Of a stretch of DNA of 64,000 nt, positions 35,001 to 47,520 are shown one piece after another. The notes beneath the pieces are model-generated. The model saw nothing but the letters and a program-made list of their open reading frames with translations. It was not told where the DNA came from and did no database searches. Position 1 is the first letter of the stretch. Each line of letters opens with the position of its first letter. This stretch comes from Apostichopus japonicus (taxonomy: Eukaryota > Echinodermata > Holothuroidea > Aspidochirotida > Stichopodidae), in the NCBI RefSeq assembly GCF_037975245.1, contig NC_092563.1, positions 23,282,960 to 23,346,959 of the forward strand, read 5' to 3'. The position numbers and the translations under genes are program-made.

Positions 35001-36597
35001 TTGTTAAGAGATACTAAGACTTCATGATGTTTAGTTAAATTAGCGATTTCAACAGTCGTATAATGCATGGTGTACTTTTACCACCATTCATCGTCACGGC
35101 TACGCCCAAGCAGACTTGTAATGAGTCGTGGATTAATTGTAGAAAAGAGGATCAACCGATCTAATCCTCATGGCTTGCGATGTTTGTTTTGCAAAGGGGT
35201 ATCATGAGTAGGCTAACAATTTTTAAGAGGGGCACCAATGAGGTATTCATACATCAAAGGGCTCAATTGCACAAATTATTAAATTTTTCAAAGTGCATTG
35301 ATGGTGTATGTCCATATGCTTGTACGTGTATTGTAGAATAATTGCCTATATTTGTACCTTTATGAATATGTACTCTTGCCTGTGTACTGAGCTACACAGA
35401 CAAGAAGATTCCCCAAATATGTCAATATTTCTGGTAAACCAGCTATACGCACTTACTCTCTTACTAAGTTGTGGCTTTCCCGATATCTCGATAGGCTTTA
35501 ATATTAGAACTATTAATACTTTTAAAGACTTAGACAAATTATGTACAATTTTGTCATTTTGATTGAGAATGCATATAGGAATGCCAAGGCAACAGCTCAA
35601 ACATATATAGGCACTGTGACATCTATTGGATACTTTCTCTTGAGAGGCAAACAGATTTGTTGTTGAGGCTATAGAACCTGAACATGTTAAGGTTGACTTA
35701 GGCAGTTGTTGTGGTTTTGGAATCTGTTACCCAAAGACAGAAATAAAGAGAAAAATCGAGCAAATATATGAAAGGCATTCATTATTTCCGACTATAATCA
35801 TACTCCTTTAAAGGAAACAAATTTGGGGATAAACATCACTTTCTTCCTTCAACTTTTAAACTCAATATCTGATCTTATCATACCATCATATATCATCAGA
35901 GCACCCTTTTTACCTAAGGGTAGCCTGGAAAGAAAAGAAAAAATTCACAGAGTCATGTAATATTCATGAAAAAAACCTTATAAAGTCCCCAAGATACTGT
36001 CTATTACAGTAGGATTAGTTCTTTGTCATTCAAAAAAAAAAAAAAAAAAGAGAGAGAAAAGTCAAAGAAAAATCCTGATGCGAATATGTTAATTATAGTT
36101 CCCTGATGTTGTTTGTCTTTTGTTTTCTATGCATCCTGTTTACTCATTTTTGTTTTTCGTGCTAGGTATGTACAGTAGGCAGACCTGTATTGAGTCCTTA
36201 TCTGAACTTGTATTGTACCATGATTGACTGCATACTGTTACCCTCCCTCCCCACTCCCTTTCCACCTCCTGCCCTCCCCTTATGAATTTTTACTCAAACC
36301 TAGATACTTGGATCAGTTCTAAAATCTAATATCTAGATGCAAACTGATTACATATAGTCTCTTAGTATAGAGTCAGTGGAATGGTTTGCCTGAGAAATTT
36401 GTACTTGCAAGTAGTGTGAATGGGTTTAAAAATGCTTCGGACAAGCACTTTAAGCATTGTAATCGGGTCTGAGTGTTTGTGTCTTCAGTTTTTTTTCTCT
36501 CCTATAGGGGGACTTGAGTGTCCCTCCTGATCCTTTTCTCTACTAAACTATTTAACTAAACTATACTGATATTTGTATTACAAATTAGGCTACAACT
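32098..36597. other. Noncoding DNA; possible microexon at 33753-33785
   Basis: Mostly unique. The part 33290-33600 is less AT-rich than its surroundings. Frames at 32080-32298, 32384-32572, 32780-32962, 33547-33789 and 35308-35600 lack domains. The 33-base segment between strong splice-like signals at 33753-33785 is described under findings. A runs lie near 36032-36048. Confidence 0.4.
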
Positions 36598-36903
36598 CAG
36601 GCGCGTAGCGAGGAATTTTCCAAGAGAGGGGCAAAACTGTAGGCAAACTATCACAGCCGTAGATAGGGCATTGCAAACTATCTAATTGTAGCGCCACCAT
36701 GAGTTGGCGCGAAGCGTACAAGAAAATTTTGGCTGAAAATGCCTCCCAGATCGCTAGAAATGGCACTTCCCAGGCCTTGTAAGTTGCATCTTAGCATTTT
36801 CTATTTTGAAATTACTAGCGATATCATAAAAACATACACAAAAAAATATGCTCAAGGAGGGGCGTCCGCCCCCTTTGCCCCCCCCCCCTTGGCTACGTGC
36901 CTG
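36598..36903 (+). mobile_element. hAT-type nonautonomous element (MITE), copy 1
   Basis: Begins CAGGCGCGTAGCGAGG and ends with TTGGCTACGTGCCTG, which reversed and complemented is CAGGCACGTAGCCAA, giving terminal inverted repeats of about 15 bp. The flanking octamers CTACAACT (36590-36597) and GTACAATT (36904-36911) match at six of eight positions, consistent with the 8-bp target duplication of the hAT superfamily (known), now decayed. The body matches 59798-60085 in the same orientation. The right subterminal part is a G/C-run palindrome (GGGGCG then CGCCCCC). It encodes no transposase; the overlapping frames on both strands are artefacts. Confidence 0.75.
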
Positions 36904-37169
36904 GTACAATTGTACTTTATCCTCATATTGTGGCAGTTGCATTATATATTCAATCACTATTCACTAGAATAGAAGATGTGGTGGTCATGTATGTGATGAT
37001 GTCCTTCATGTTTATATATATTTATATTCAATCTTGTGATGGAAAAAGAAATAAATGAAATGAAAATGGGACTTTCAGTTTATACAAACAGTGTACACAA
37101 AAGTAGTGTTCAGTTTGGAAATTAGTACAAGCCCTGCATTAAACTTTGGCATTAATGAGAAACATTACA
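36904..37169. other. Noncoding DNA
   Basis: Short unique stretch between the hAT-type element and the satellite. No feature was seen. Confidence 0.5.
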
Positions 37170-38000
37170 TTAAATGTTGGAGGAGGAGGAGGGGGAGGAG
37201 GGGGAGGAGGGGGAAAGATGGAGGGTGCTGGGTGGAGAGTGAGAGGTGGGGAAGAGGACAAGGGGAGTTGGACCAGCTTTGGTGTTGCATAATTTAAACT
37301 GAATTTATTTGTTCTATAAATAGCATATGATTTTATATTCCTTGGCCATTTCAATGCAGTCAGTGGCTAGCTAAATTTAAATTCACTGGACTGGTAATTG
37401 TACCGTTTGGACAAAGTACTCATGCACTTTGGTTAGCTTCAACGATTAAATCTTGGTGCGGGGGTGGAGAGAGAGCTTTGGGCGTGAAGGAAGGAAGGAA
37501 GACAACAAGGAGGAAGTGGACCATGCTTTGGTCTGACAAATGTTTACTTTAAACTGAATGCATCCGTTCTTTAAATAACATTTCAATGTTATTTTATATT
37601 ATATTTTCTTAACATTTCTATTGCCAATCATCATGCAGTTGCTATGAAAGCTTTTTGAATACACATAAATAGTAACTAGCCATTCTGGAAATGGAACTGA
37701 ATGGTTATATATTTAGCTTCTTGCAATTAAATCTCGGAGATGGGAGGACAGGATGCGTTGGAGGGAGAGGAAGGAAGAGGGAAAGGAAGATTGGATCAGA
37801 CTTTCAGTTTTTGTTTTATGTCTTTCATACCGTTTGATGTTTTTGTTAAATTCCTTTACAGCATGATCAGAATTAAAATAATGCTTGTACATATATATAT
37901 ATAAATTTATATATATATATATATAAATATATATATATATTCCTTGACCAATTGAAAGTTACTAACTTTTAAATATGCCAGAAAGGTAAAGTCTATATGG
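37170..38000. repeat. Diverged satellite, three units of about 276-281 bp
   Basis: Units start at 37170, 37446 and 37727 with TTAAAT followed closely by TTGG or TCGG, then a purine-rich block of about 80-100 bases, then GGACCAGCTTTGG, GGACCATGCTTTGG or GGATCAGACTTT, and then an AT-rich part with TTAAACTGAATKYATYYGTTCT. The third unit is interrupted by a TA tract and fades near 38000. Identity between units is low outside these landmarks. It has no coding capacity. Confidence 0.65.
37891..37941. repeat. (TA)n microsatellite inside the third satellite unit
   Basis: TA alternation interrupted by AAATT and AAA. Confidence 0.85.
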
Positions 38001-38482
38001 TCACACTTGTAATAACAATTTAACTTAATTTAACTCATTTGCACTCGCTTTGCACTTTTTGCCACGTTAGCATTCTCCATTTCTGAAGCATCTCCTTTCT
38101 CCCTCTCCCTTACATTTTCCATTTCTGAAGCATCTCGTTTCTCCCCCTCCCTCCGCCTCCCCCCCCTCCCCACCAAAAAAAAAACATCCTGGGAGTAGTT
38201 TTGAGAATTTAAGAACAAACTGCTATTTGAAATTTTATTTTAAAGGAATATTGAGATGACCTTTAGAAGCCATTTTCTACCATTCCATTAACTTGTATCA
38301 CTTTATTGACGAAAGTGGTTGTTGTGAATGTGCTTCGTGCCCTGTGCGAACCTGTTCTCATTCCCTGGAGGTATCTCAAAATAATTAGTACATATTCTAA
38401 ATGGATTTTGATGAAGACCGCTGTTAGTCTGTGAAAGCAATTTAATGCCATTTCCTTGCCTGAAACAATAAAAGTTGAAAAG
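38001..38482. other. Noncoding DNA with a short C-rich duplication
   Basis: CATTTCTGAAGCATCTC followed by CTTTCTCC occurs twice (about 38078 and 38118), a diverged tandem copy of about 40 bp next to a C run at 38158-38168. No gene was seen. Confidence 0.55.
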
Positions 38483-38526
38483 GGGGGGGGGGGGGAGATA
38501 ATAAAAATAATAATAATAATAATATA
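38483..38526. repeat. Poly-G run followed by (AAT)n
   Basis: About 15 consecutive G at 38481-38497, then GATA and (AAT)n. Confidence 0.85.
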
Positions 38527-41277
38527 TTAAAAGTGAAAGGAGAAAGCAGGAAGAAGAATAATAGTACATCCTGTCAATATTAAAAGGGGAGGGATCATTT
38601 TATGGAAAGAATGTGTTATTATGTTTAGTTCTTTTAAAAGGATACTATTATAAGTCATAATTCATTATGATTGCATTCTATTGTTTATATATATATTTTA
38701 TTCATCATCAGCCATTTGATTATAAGGATGTCATCATTTGTACATTAGCTGGCATTTAAGCCACCAATTTCAAAGATTTCCATTTAGGTTTGATATTTAG
38801 AGATCGACGACGCTGTCGGAGAGAAGTCGATAGAAAACAACTAGATGTTTGTTGTACAACTGCATTTAGTTGTTGATAAGCTTACATTTATAAGCTTTTC
38901 AACGTTGGGATCGACATAGTGTCGAGTTATTAAGACTCTGCTTTGGTTAATATTCACTCAGGCAGCAGGCTTCCCATCCTCCCTTCCAACCCACCCACCC
39001 ACCCACCCACCCTAATTTTGTTTGAAGAATTGCTGATTGGGAAGTCATTTACAATTTCTAAAAATTCCTATCAAACTAATTAGGCCTGTTAGTTGATTAT
39101 CTAAATTAGATTAACATGAATTATGAGCTATTAATATATCAATTGCAGGAACATAAAGAAGGAAATGTGTTTATAATGTTATGCATGGAACGATAAGTAT
39201 TGATGTTGATATGGTCTATCAATGCCACTTTTCTTTTAGGGTATCATTTAAATGCCTTGGGAGGGGGTGGGGAGATTGAGTGGGAGGGGTGAGAACACCC
39301 TTGAAGCTGTTGAGTCAGCTGCTTAACAGCAATGTGAACACCATGCAATTTGAAACAATATATTATTTTCTTCTAAAATGTGTGTCAACTTTTTTTTTTA
39401 GGATTTATCATATCAGAATTCATCAATTTGTGTAGGAACACGCATTATGAGTGTTAAACATATTTGTCATATTATTAATAGATGGATTGATTTTGGTGCG
39501 GGTTATATATCAATTGATGCCACTTTTTCATTTATGCAGGTTTACATTCCCTGGGCAGGGGATGGTGGAGGGGAGAGAACCCTGTCGAGGGTTTTGTGTC
39601 GGTTCCTGACCAGAGCTATATATAACCACAGTAGTAAAAACTACGACTTGTTCACGTACAGTCAATGAGTGTGTTACAACAACAAAAATTCTCAGTATTT
39701 GTCTTGGCAGAAATTTCTACGTTTGTTGCCTGGTCATCATCGTTTGTGAGGAACTAAAAAAAATAGTTGTTAACAGGGTTCGATTTCCATAACACAACAG
39801 GTGCTATGCACTTTTGTATAGCAGTTCCCATAGTTTGATTAAGCAATTTTTATACCAAGCAATGACAAATTTCATCGTAGTTGAAAAAGATATCCACCCA
39901 TTTTTTTTTTGCTGTGTGATAAACAAAACTTTTTTATTTATATTTTCCTAAAAGAGAACTCTTCTGTCTCTCTAACCATATTATTCGAGTGTTTGTACTC
40001 TGTATTAATACCAAACGATTATCAATTTGAAAATGTTTCAATGAACAAAATAGCAACGACATACTCAGGATGTATCATGTTTCGATGAATGACGGACGAA
40101 ACATTGCGATGTTTCCTTTTTCACTAGATAAAGTTATAGGAGATGTCCCATTGACTTAACTGTATGTGGGTCAATTCACACACTAATTCGGCGTTAAGAA
40201 CATCGCATTCCCCGATTGGCTAAACATTCTGTGTGCACATGTACTGTAGTCTGCTTTATAAAATCTGGTATTTTAGAAGTGCTTGTGAAAGAGGAATCTC
40301 AAGTTATATCCTATTTTGATGTTGTAGCAGTGATTTTATATACAACAAAAAAAGCTAGGTTAATGCTTCCTTCCCATGAAGCTCTGCAAGTCTATACCGG
40401 TACTGTAGAATACTTATAATGTGGTTGCCCAACTGTTTGATTTTGTGCGTTTTGCGGAAAAATGGGAGGTGCTTCGTCATTTCAACACGTTCAAATGAAG
40501 GTCCGTTTTGAATTATTGGAAAAAAAATTCTAATTAAAGAGTTCATTATTTAGTAAACTTTGCTTTTGTGATTATGTCGGTAAATTTTCGTGACTTTTAG
40601 CATTTAGGATTAAGTGCCATTATCATAAATTTGTGACCAGAATTGCATTCGTGGAGGTGACTAGCAATTGCTCCATTTTGCTCTGCATTTTGGGATGCGA
40701 TACCGGAGAAATCGAACCCTTGTTGTTAACGGATTTGTAAGAATTTATAGAACATTTAATTAGCATAGACAATTAAGCCCCCCTCATCCCTATCCCCTCC
40801 CTACCCCCCTCCCTCCCTCCCTCCCATATCCATCTGGTTGTTCACCGCAGTTGCTAAGTTTTGATTGAAGAGATGAATGCACATCACATTGTGTGGTGTT
40901 TTTTCACTCTGTCTAGACCCTGCAGTACATACGTGTGTGTTATAAAGATGCAGTTTTAAAGAAAAAACCATCTTGATATTACTTTTTTTTTCCCGTTGTA
41001 TTTTGGGGCTTGCTAGACGACTAAGTTTACTAAAGTTTGATGCAATTTATAAAGAAGGAAAAAAAGCAAGACATATGAAATTCTGTTTGCAGTTCCATCA
41101 AGATAAATTGAAGGGGAAAATAAAAAAACACAGTTGTTTACTTAAGAACTTTCAGATATGAAATAGATAATTAAATTTATGAGTAACTACAGTACCGTGA
41201 AGTGTGTTATATAGCCTTAGGTTCTCCTGTTCATGCATACACATGTCATAGTCAGGAGTATTTTTGCTTCTAGTTAC
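38527..41277. other. Noncoding DNA with several simple repeats
   Basis: (ACCC)n lies at 38990-39010 and C runs and (CCCT)n at 40780-40825. Segments 39210-39270 and 39505-39570 look like a diverged duplication (both have TCAATGCCACTTTT or TTGATGCCACTTTT followed by a G-rich block). No frame in this interval has a recognisable domain. Confidence 0.45.
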
Positions 41278-41303
41278 TTCTTCTTCTTCTTCCTCTTCTT
41301 CTT
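41278..41303. repeat. (TTC)n microsatellite
   Basis: Eight to nine TTC/CTC triplets. Confidence 0.85.
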
Positions 41304-41559
41304 GTCATCTCAATGCTGGGACAGGGAGCTCCCGAACGTGAAGAAATTTTGAAATCCAAACCAATCAGCTAATGTAGAGAGATTATTCCAAAAACAGAGT
41401 GTGAAACACACCCAAAGGAAATTCAGTACGGTGTTTTAAATTAATTAAAGAAAGCTGTTTCTCTTTTACATTTTTATTAAACCTTTGAAATATGGATATG
41501 GAAAGCAAACATGGTTATCCATTAAACTGCACTATTTATAGACACACTGTTTGATAATT

Positions 41560-41866
41560 GTGTGTTATAAAGTCAGAGCCAAACAAGAAAAAAAAAAGGA
41601 ACTGAATTTGTATAGAGATTAACACGACGACAGTGAACGTCACTGATTGTAAAACATGATTAGGAATTTATTTAGTGTAAGTCTTAAATTTTATGATTTC
41701 ATAAGGTTCTTACAGTAGCTGTGTGTTATAAAGTCAGAGCCAAACAAGAAAAAAAAGGAACTGAATTTGTATAGATTAACACGACAGTGAACGTCACTGA
41801 TTGTAAAACATGATTAGGAATTTATTTAGTGTAAGTCTTAAATTTTATGATTTCATAATGTTCTTA
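41560..41866 (+). repeat. Tandem duplication of a 161-bp segment
   Basis: 41560-41711 and 41721-41866 are nearly identical; landmarks are TGTGTTATAAAGTCAGAGCC at 41561 and 41722 and TAGTGTAAGTCTTAAATTTT near the end of each. Differences are an A-run length change, a two-base (AG) indel, a three-base (ACG) indel and an occasional substitution, so the duplication is young relative to other repeats here. Confidence 0.9.
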
Positions 41867-42321
41867 GCTCTTTGTTGAGGTTGTCGAAATATGATTCAGA
41901 ACTCCATAATATTTGGTACATATGTGTGAATATAAGAAATTGCAGCCTGGATGAGTTTTATATAAATTGTAATAGTGGTGAAAAGTTTGTAAACCATCCG
42001 GCATTTAAGTTTAAAGATTGTACGAAAGTAAGAGGATGCCGATTCCTTCCCTTTCACTTATCATTTGACTGTCTTGGTCCAACTTTATTGATTTGTTTAA
42101 TTATCTGTCAAATTTGCCTATTGGAGCTCAATGTTCTCTCTTTTTCATTTTAGTCTGTCTCTGAAGAAGATCCTGCAGACTCTTTTTCCAGCAGACACAC
42201 AGTTTTGTTGACCATTTTGCAGACTGTTAATTTATGTAAGCAGATTTGCTGTATGCTCCACACTAATTACTAATAGCCAAACAACATAAACTTTCCCATC
42301 TAATGTAATCTGTACAAATCG
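41867..42321. other. Noncoding DNA between duplication and TTAA element
   Basis: The frame 41872-42153 (93 codons) is open but shows no domain. It ends just before the CTGAAGAAGATCC fragment. Confidence 0.4.
42161..42176 (+). other. Fragment related to the hammerhead-like sequence at 62307-62345
   Basis: CTGAAGAAGATCCTGC here equals, apart from its first base, the left half of 62311-62326, and both are preceded by a TCATTTTAG or TCATTTAG phrase. The second half (stem II return strand and GAAACGTC) is missing here, so no ribozyme fold is possible. Confidence 0.35.
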
Positions 42322-42325
42322 TTAA

Positions 42326-42690
42326 AGGGTGTGAAGACTCGCGCAAAAAAGAAACGTCTAATGCCGGTAATCTGACCTAGTTTCGAATGAGGTGTAACAG
42401 AAGTGTTATAGACACCACCATCGATCCCAGCAAATACACACGCAGCTTGCTACCGTCGGTAATTTGACATTAGTGTACAGTCAATACATACAGCTACGGT
42501 CAATACCCACAACACAGTGTACAAACGATGCAGCGATGGACATCTCATGTCTAGATAAAATATAACAAGGTATCACTTTTCATTACTGTCTGCATTTTTG
42601 TAGCGACAAGCAGAAAACTTCACTTGCAAGCAACGGAAAGTTAACTTTTCCAGAGCGGGGCACATGGTTTGGGGCGAGTCTTCAATGCCT
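42326..42690 (-). mobile_element. TTAA-flanked nonautonomous inverted-repeat element, copy B
   Basis: Bounded by TTAA at 42322-42325 and 42691-42694. On the plus strand it starts AGGGTGTGAAGACTCG and ends with the complement of AGGCATTGAAGACTCG, so its terminal inverted repeats agree at about 13 of 16 bases. It is the inverse of the element at 4909-5218 and longer by about 50 bases next to the AGGCATTGAAGA end. It encodes no transposase; frames minus 42573-42824 and plus 42664-42906 only partly overlap it and have no domain. Confidence 0.75.
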
Positions 42691-42694
42691 TTAA

Positions 42695-45600
42695 AGATTG
42701 GTAGTGTTTCTAGCCACCCTCTGGTACCATTGCGCCCTCTCTGTGTCGACTCACTTCCAGGTCGACATCCATTTACCTTCCTTCCGTATTTACCAAATTT
42801 CAGCGGTACATCATGCACGCACATAAGAAGTGTTGCATACAGAAAGTACCCAGTGGAGTTTTCGTTCTGGTCTTTTTTGCATCAGAAACAGATCTCTGTT
42901 ATCTGAAATAATTGCCATGTTTTAAATACATAATTGTAATTGATGTAAAGTGGGAAATTATTTTGGCTTATTTTTGTTCCACAAGCGTCAATGAAGTGTG
43001 ACCGGGTTAAGCATAACTTTTGACAATTCTTTTATTTTCACTAGTATATTCATACTTTAAAGAAGCCATGAGTAGTCTCCAAGTAGGGGACGGGTTAGGG
43101 ATAGAGAAAGGGGTAGGGGTTAAGGGTTGTCTATTACTGAGTGCTGATGTGCAGCAAAATACATTATATTGATGAATGACATGATCTGTGAAAGTCAGGT
43201 ATTTGTCAGAATTATTCTTGATTGTTTGAAATAAAAATTGGATTAGCTGCATTAATAATAAATTGCCTTACTTGCAACGAAAGAAATCTCAGAGAAACTG
43301 GAAAGAAAAAACAGAAAAAAAAAAAAAATGAACACTTTTTGAAACATTACCATCACATGGCCGAAGAAATTATTACAATTGATTGAATTTTGCAGACATT
43401 ATTACATACATGTCATGTTAACAGACAGGTGTGCAATTTATTGAAAGTTAATTTGCTGAAATTTTTGTTTGTGTGATTCAATAAACCATTTTGGTGACAA
43501 CGATTGTCAAATGTTAACCATGATAAATAGCTAAAGTGATAAACCAAGATGAGGTTTGTCTCGAAAGTGGTGAAGTTTTTTTTCCGTAGGCAAAGCATAA
43601 TAGTACAGTCGTAGTTGTATGACTGTATGTACAATCCAATGCTGGTATGCTGTTGGGTTTTATTTAACATTGGGACTTGGGGAAAAGAAGGTAAAAAAGA
43701 AAAATATGGATCGAGACAACAAAAAATGATGACCAGGAAGCAATTTTCTGAGTTTTTCTCTCATCTCTAGTGATTTGAATGTTGTCAAACTGGGTCAAAA
43801 GTATGGGAATATTTATGAGGTCAGACTGCCTTAGAAAATAAAAAGGGGGTGGGGGCGGGGTACAGTAGGTCCGGTTTGGATTTATGTAGATACTAATTGG
43901 CATGGATATGGAGTTGTTTTTTGGGGGGCAAATATACCTTTTGGCATTAGTCTAGATATTTTCAGTGCTCTTATAAACAGAGCTGAAAAGATGGAATTTC
44001 TTTGTCAATCTAACTTTTATTCAATTTAAATTAAATGCCAAAATGTGAAAAGTTCCTCTTCCACCTCCCCACCCCTCCCCCTCTATCTCTCTCCAACATT
44101 AACTGAATCTATTTGTGTTGTAGCATGCAATTATGCCACATTCATAATTATAAGTGAATTAACAAACATTGGTATCATGCACTATTTGTCATGCACAGCG
44201 GCTCTGAAGGCAGATGTCTCATATTAGTCTGTCGTTTTTTTTACTTGAAGTAAACTAGGTTATTATTTTATTTTTTCACATTCATAAATATCATTTTACT
44301 GTTGGATATAACATAGTGAGACTTAGGTGTAGAGGGGAGGGGGGGGGGGGGTGAATGTGAGGGGTGAGATCAGAATGAAAAAAATTGGAGGACCATGCAG
44401 TTAATATCGTTGCATTAATTACCAATGAAACTCGGGCTATATCACTTTCTATCAACTATTTGCTTATCATAGTTTGTTTAGTCAACAGTGAACAAAACCA
44501 ATACTAAATCATAGACAACACATGTATATATAACTTCATGAATATGTTCTTGTGTATGAACGGTTTATGCAACAAGGAAGTTTTACGGACACATCCATCT
44601 CTCATCATTTGTTATTGCTCTTACAACAACACAAACGAAACATGTTTATCTCCATGATTCAGATGTACAATATAAACTATCATTTGTTAATGAATCGTCC
44701 TGTGTTGCGTGCATGGTGAAGTCTTAATTGATACCTTTGCGAAGCTAATTATAGTCTGTTTTGAGGAGAGCGGTAAAACCCTGTTTATCCAACATGTCCC
44801 AAATATCGCATGCTCTTACCTTGCCTTTTACAAGTCACTAAAATGCTTTTCAAAGCAATCTTTAAAGGACCTCTCATTCATCGTCGTTTTATCGCTTTCT
44901 TGAAAAGAATAAAATAGGAACTTACAGAGAGGAAGACAAAGAGCATTAACTAATTTAAATAATTGAAGATAAACACATTTCCTTTATAATTAAAGATATA
45001 TATAGAAAGAAGAAGTTTTTACCTTCCTCTTTAACTTTGTGTTCTTAAAGATATCCTGTTATTGCTGTCATAAGTGCATTGTTGGCAATATCCATCCATT
45101 TCTCTTCGACTCAAAGAAAGGAAAACATCGAGGAACCCCCGAACTATTTTAGGCTTTAGCTGACGAGTAATGAGCCGGTCGTACGAGGTAAATGAGCTGG
45201 TCGTACTAGAACTAGTCCGTAGAAGATTTCGCTGGCCAATTCTGTACGGAGGTGTTTTTCTTTCTCGACGGGAGTGTCGACATTCGCTGCTTCAGGTACG
45301 AAGAGAGACGTGGTTAAAATTATCGCTTTATAATTCCAAGGATATTTGCCTCACCTACTTTCCAGTTTTGACTCGAGGAATGTCGTGGCTTTCACCTTCA
45401 CTGTGTAAGATTAGCTTCTTTTGAGGTGTCTAGATTACTTTGGGAGATTGACGGCACAAGTTCAAAATCAAAACAGGTTAATTTTAATATATGAAATGTT
45501 TTCAGGGTTAATGAGGTGTTCAGGATAACATCTTTCCAGAGCCTTTTTTTTTCTTTTAATAGCTAACAGGGAATTTCGATATGAAACGTTTTCTTCGTAA

Positions 45601-46189
45601 TGTGGCGGCCTTGACAATGTGCAAACTTGCTCTCCTGTTGTCACAGCTACTGTAGATGTATATATGTGTATGTGTTTGAGAATTTGTAAGGTATGATTTT
45701 CATTCCTTGCCATTATTCTTACATACTTGTATATATTTCCTTTGCAAGTATCCATTTATGGAACAAATTAAAATAGCACTGAAATTGATTTCATCTTATT
45801 CTTGTGAAATAGTTTTGTGATCCTTTTCGGATATAAATTGTGTGGATCGAAGCTTTTCAAGGAATATTTTGATATTCTGTGAGTTTCACACCAATTGGAA
45901 TATATGGAAATTCAAAGGGCCATTTTGTGGGGGGGGGGGGGAGGGGGAAGAAGACAAGGGCTTTAAGATTCCATGACAAGGGCATTGCATGAACTGTGTG
46001 AATTTCTTTTTAATTGTTATAAGTTATGACTAAGAAGCCCCTCCAGTAGTCTGATTTGTAAATTGATGTTATTAAAAACTTAGAACCAATCTCAAAAATA
46101 AGAATCAATCAACCTGTTTAGAATATATCTTATTTGTATTAAACTTTTACAAAATTTCTCTCCCCCCACCCACCCCCAAAATAAAACCA
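42695..46189. other. Noncoding DNA with G/C runs
   Basis: 42695-42850 is less AT-rich than average. Poly-G runs lie at 44337-44351 and 45928-45942. A small direct repeat AATGAGCYGGTCGTAC occurs at about 45169 and 45191. Frames such as 45170-45424, minus 43413-43903 and minus 45468-45755 have no recognisable domain. Confidence 0.45.
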
Positions 46190-46500
46190 GAGGTTAGAGT
46201 TCCACAGAAGGTTACCTTTTCATCTAATATTAAGTTTTGTATTGAAGATTCTTTTAGACTTATGGAGAGGGGCTTTGAGGAGGAAGGTGGAGGTAGTAAG
46301 GGAGGTTGGGGATGGGTGGGGGGGTGGAGGAAGGAACGCAAGTGGAAAGATTGTTAATTTACATCTATGCATGAGTTTCTCCTTGGTCTGAATATTAAGG
46401 TTTTGTTATGAAAACCCCTTGTAAGCCATATGGGGAGAGGGTTTAGGAAGGGAGATTCAGCGAGTTGTAGGGAGGGAGAAAATTTGGAAATGGGTGTCGG
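46190..46500. repeat. Diverged G-rich tandem duplication, period about 170 bp
   Basis: CTAATATTAAGTTTTGT at about 46221 and CTGAATATTAAGGTTTTGT at about 46387, each followed about 35-40 bases later by ATGGAGAGGGGCTTTGAGG or ATGGGGAGAGGGTTTAGG and a purine-rich block. The composition resembles the satellite at 37170-38000, but the landmarks differ. Confidence 0.45.
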
Positions 46501-47520
46501 AGGGGGCTAGGAGTAAAGAGAGCAATTTGATTGCTATTATACCATCTGTTAGTTCCCTGGTGTATTGAATGCTCCTTTAGGCAATCTTGCAGCAGATTTA
46601 AGAACACACACACAGTCTATAAGTGCTAGGCATGGTTAAGTAATCCTATTTTGGTCAGTTGTAAGCCAATAAAAAGTTTCTAAATTTAGATTTTGGTACT
46701 TGGCTCATAAAAAGCAGCTGCAGGACTCTGTTCTTTGTCAATGGAACTTATCTGAGTGGATGAGTACAACTTTCAAGGTCTGCTAATTGTATTTAGTTCA
46801 AGCAAAGTGAAAAGAAACTCATCTTGGAATGGCTGTAATGTCAGATATTTGAAAGAGAGCAGACTCTGAATTAGGAAAACTTGGTCTTCTAAACTACTGT
46901 AAGTAAAATACTATCGAAATTCTACTCTCTTTTTCTTATTTTAAATATACAAACAATCTTTTAGTCAAGCTTCTTTTATGGAATAGATAAAAGTTTATGA
47001 TAAATGTTTCGGACGTAGTCTTTCCTGTGAGTTTCCGTAATATTCTAAAGTAAGAATACATCCATCGTTCATTATACAATGCAGGTGTGCACGTTGGCAA
47101 ACTCAGATCATGTATGTATATTTTTTTTAGATCCTCCTGCAAGCAGGAACTCGCGAAGAAGCCATCATTGGCTTATCAAAGCCGCAAGCTGACTGAAGTC
47201 AGTCTCTTAGATTCTTGCTTTAACATCCATGATTATGAATTGTCAGTTGTCAACAACTCTGTATTACTGGACCGCATACATTAATCTTGGAGTGACTCGA
47301 ACTCGAACTTATAGGTGGAACTCGTATGTAAATGGCTGTTGAGAGCATCCATAGTGTTAACTAAGGATACAGTATATTTTTTGTAAAGAAATGGAAACTC
47401 AAAAGAGTCCATGGTGTAATCAATAATTTTAATATTTTATGTAAATCAACGTACAACTGAAACCTACAAAATATACGATCACAGAAAAAGAGGGGAAAAT
47501 GGGAGAAAAGTTTGGCTAGA
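46501..47520. other. Noncoding DNA, nothing recognised
   Basis: Frames minus 46936-47142 and plus 47087-47284 overlap and are featureless. A short (AC)n lies near 46602-46612. Confidence 0.5.
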
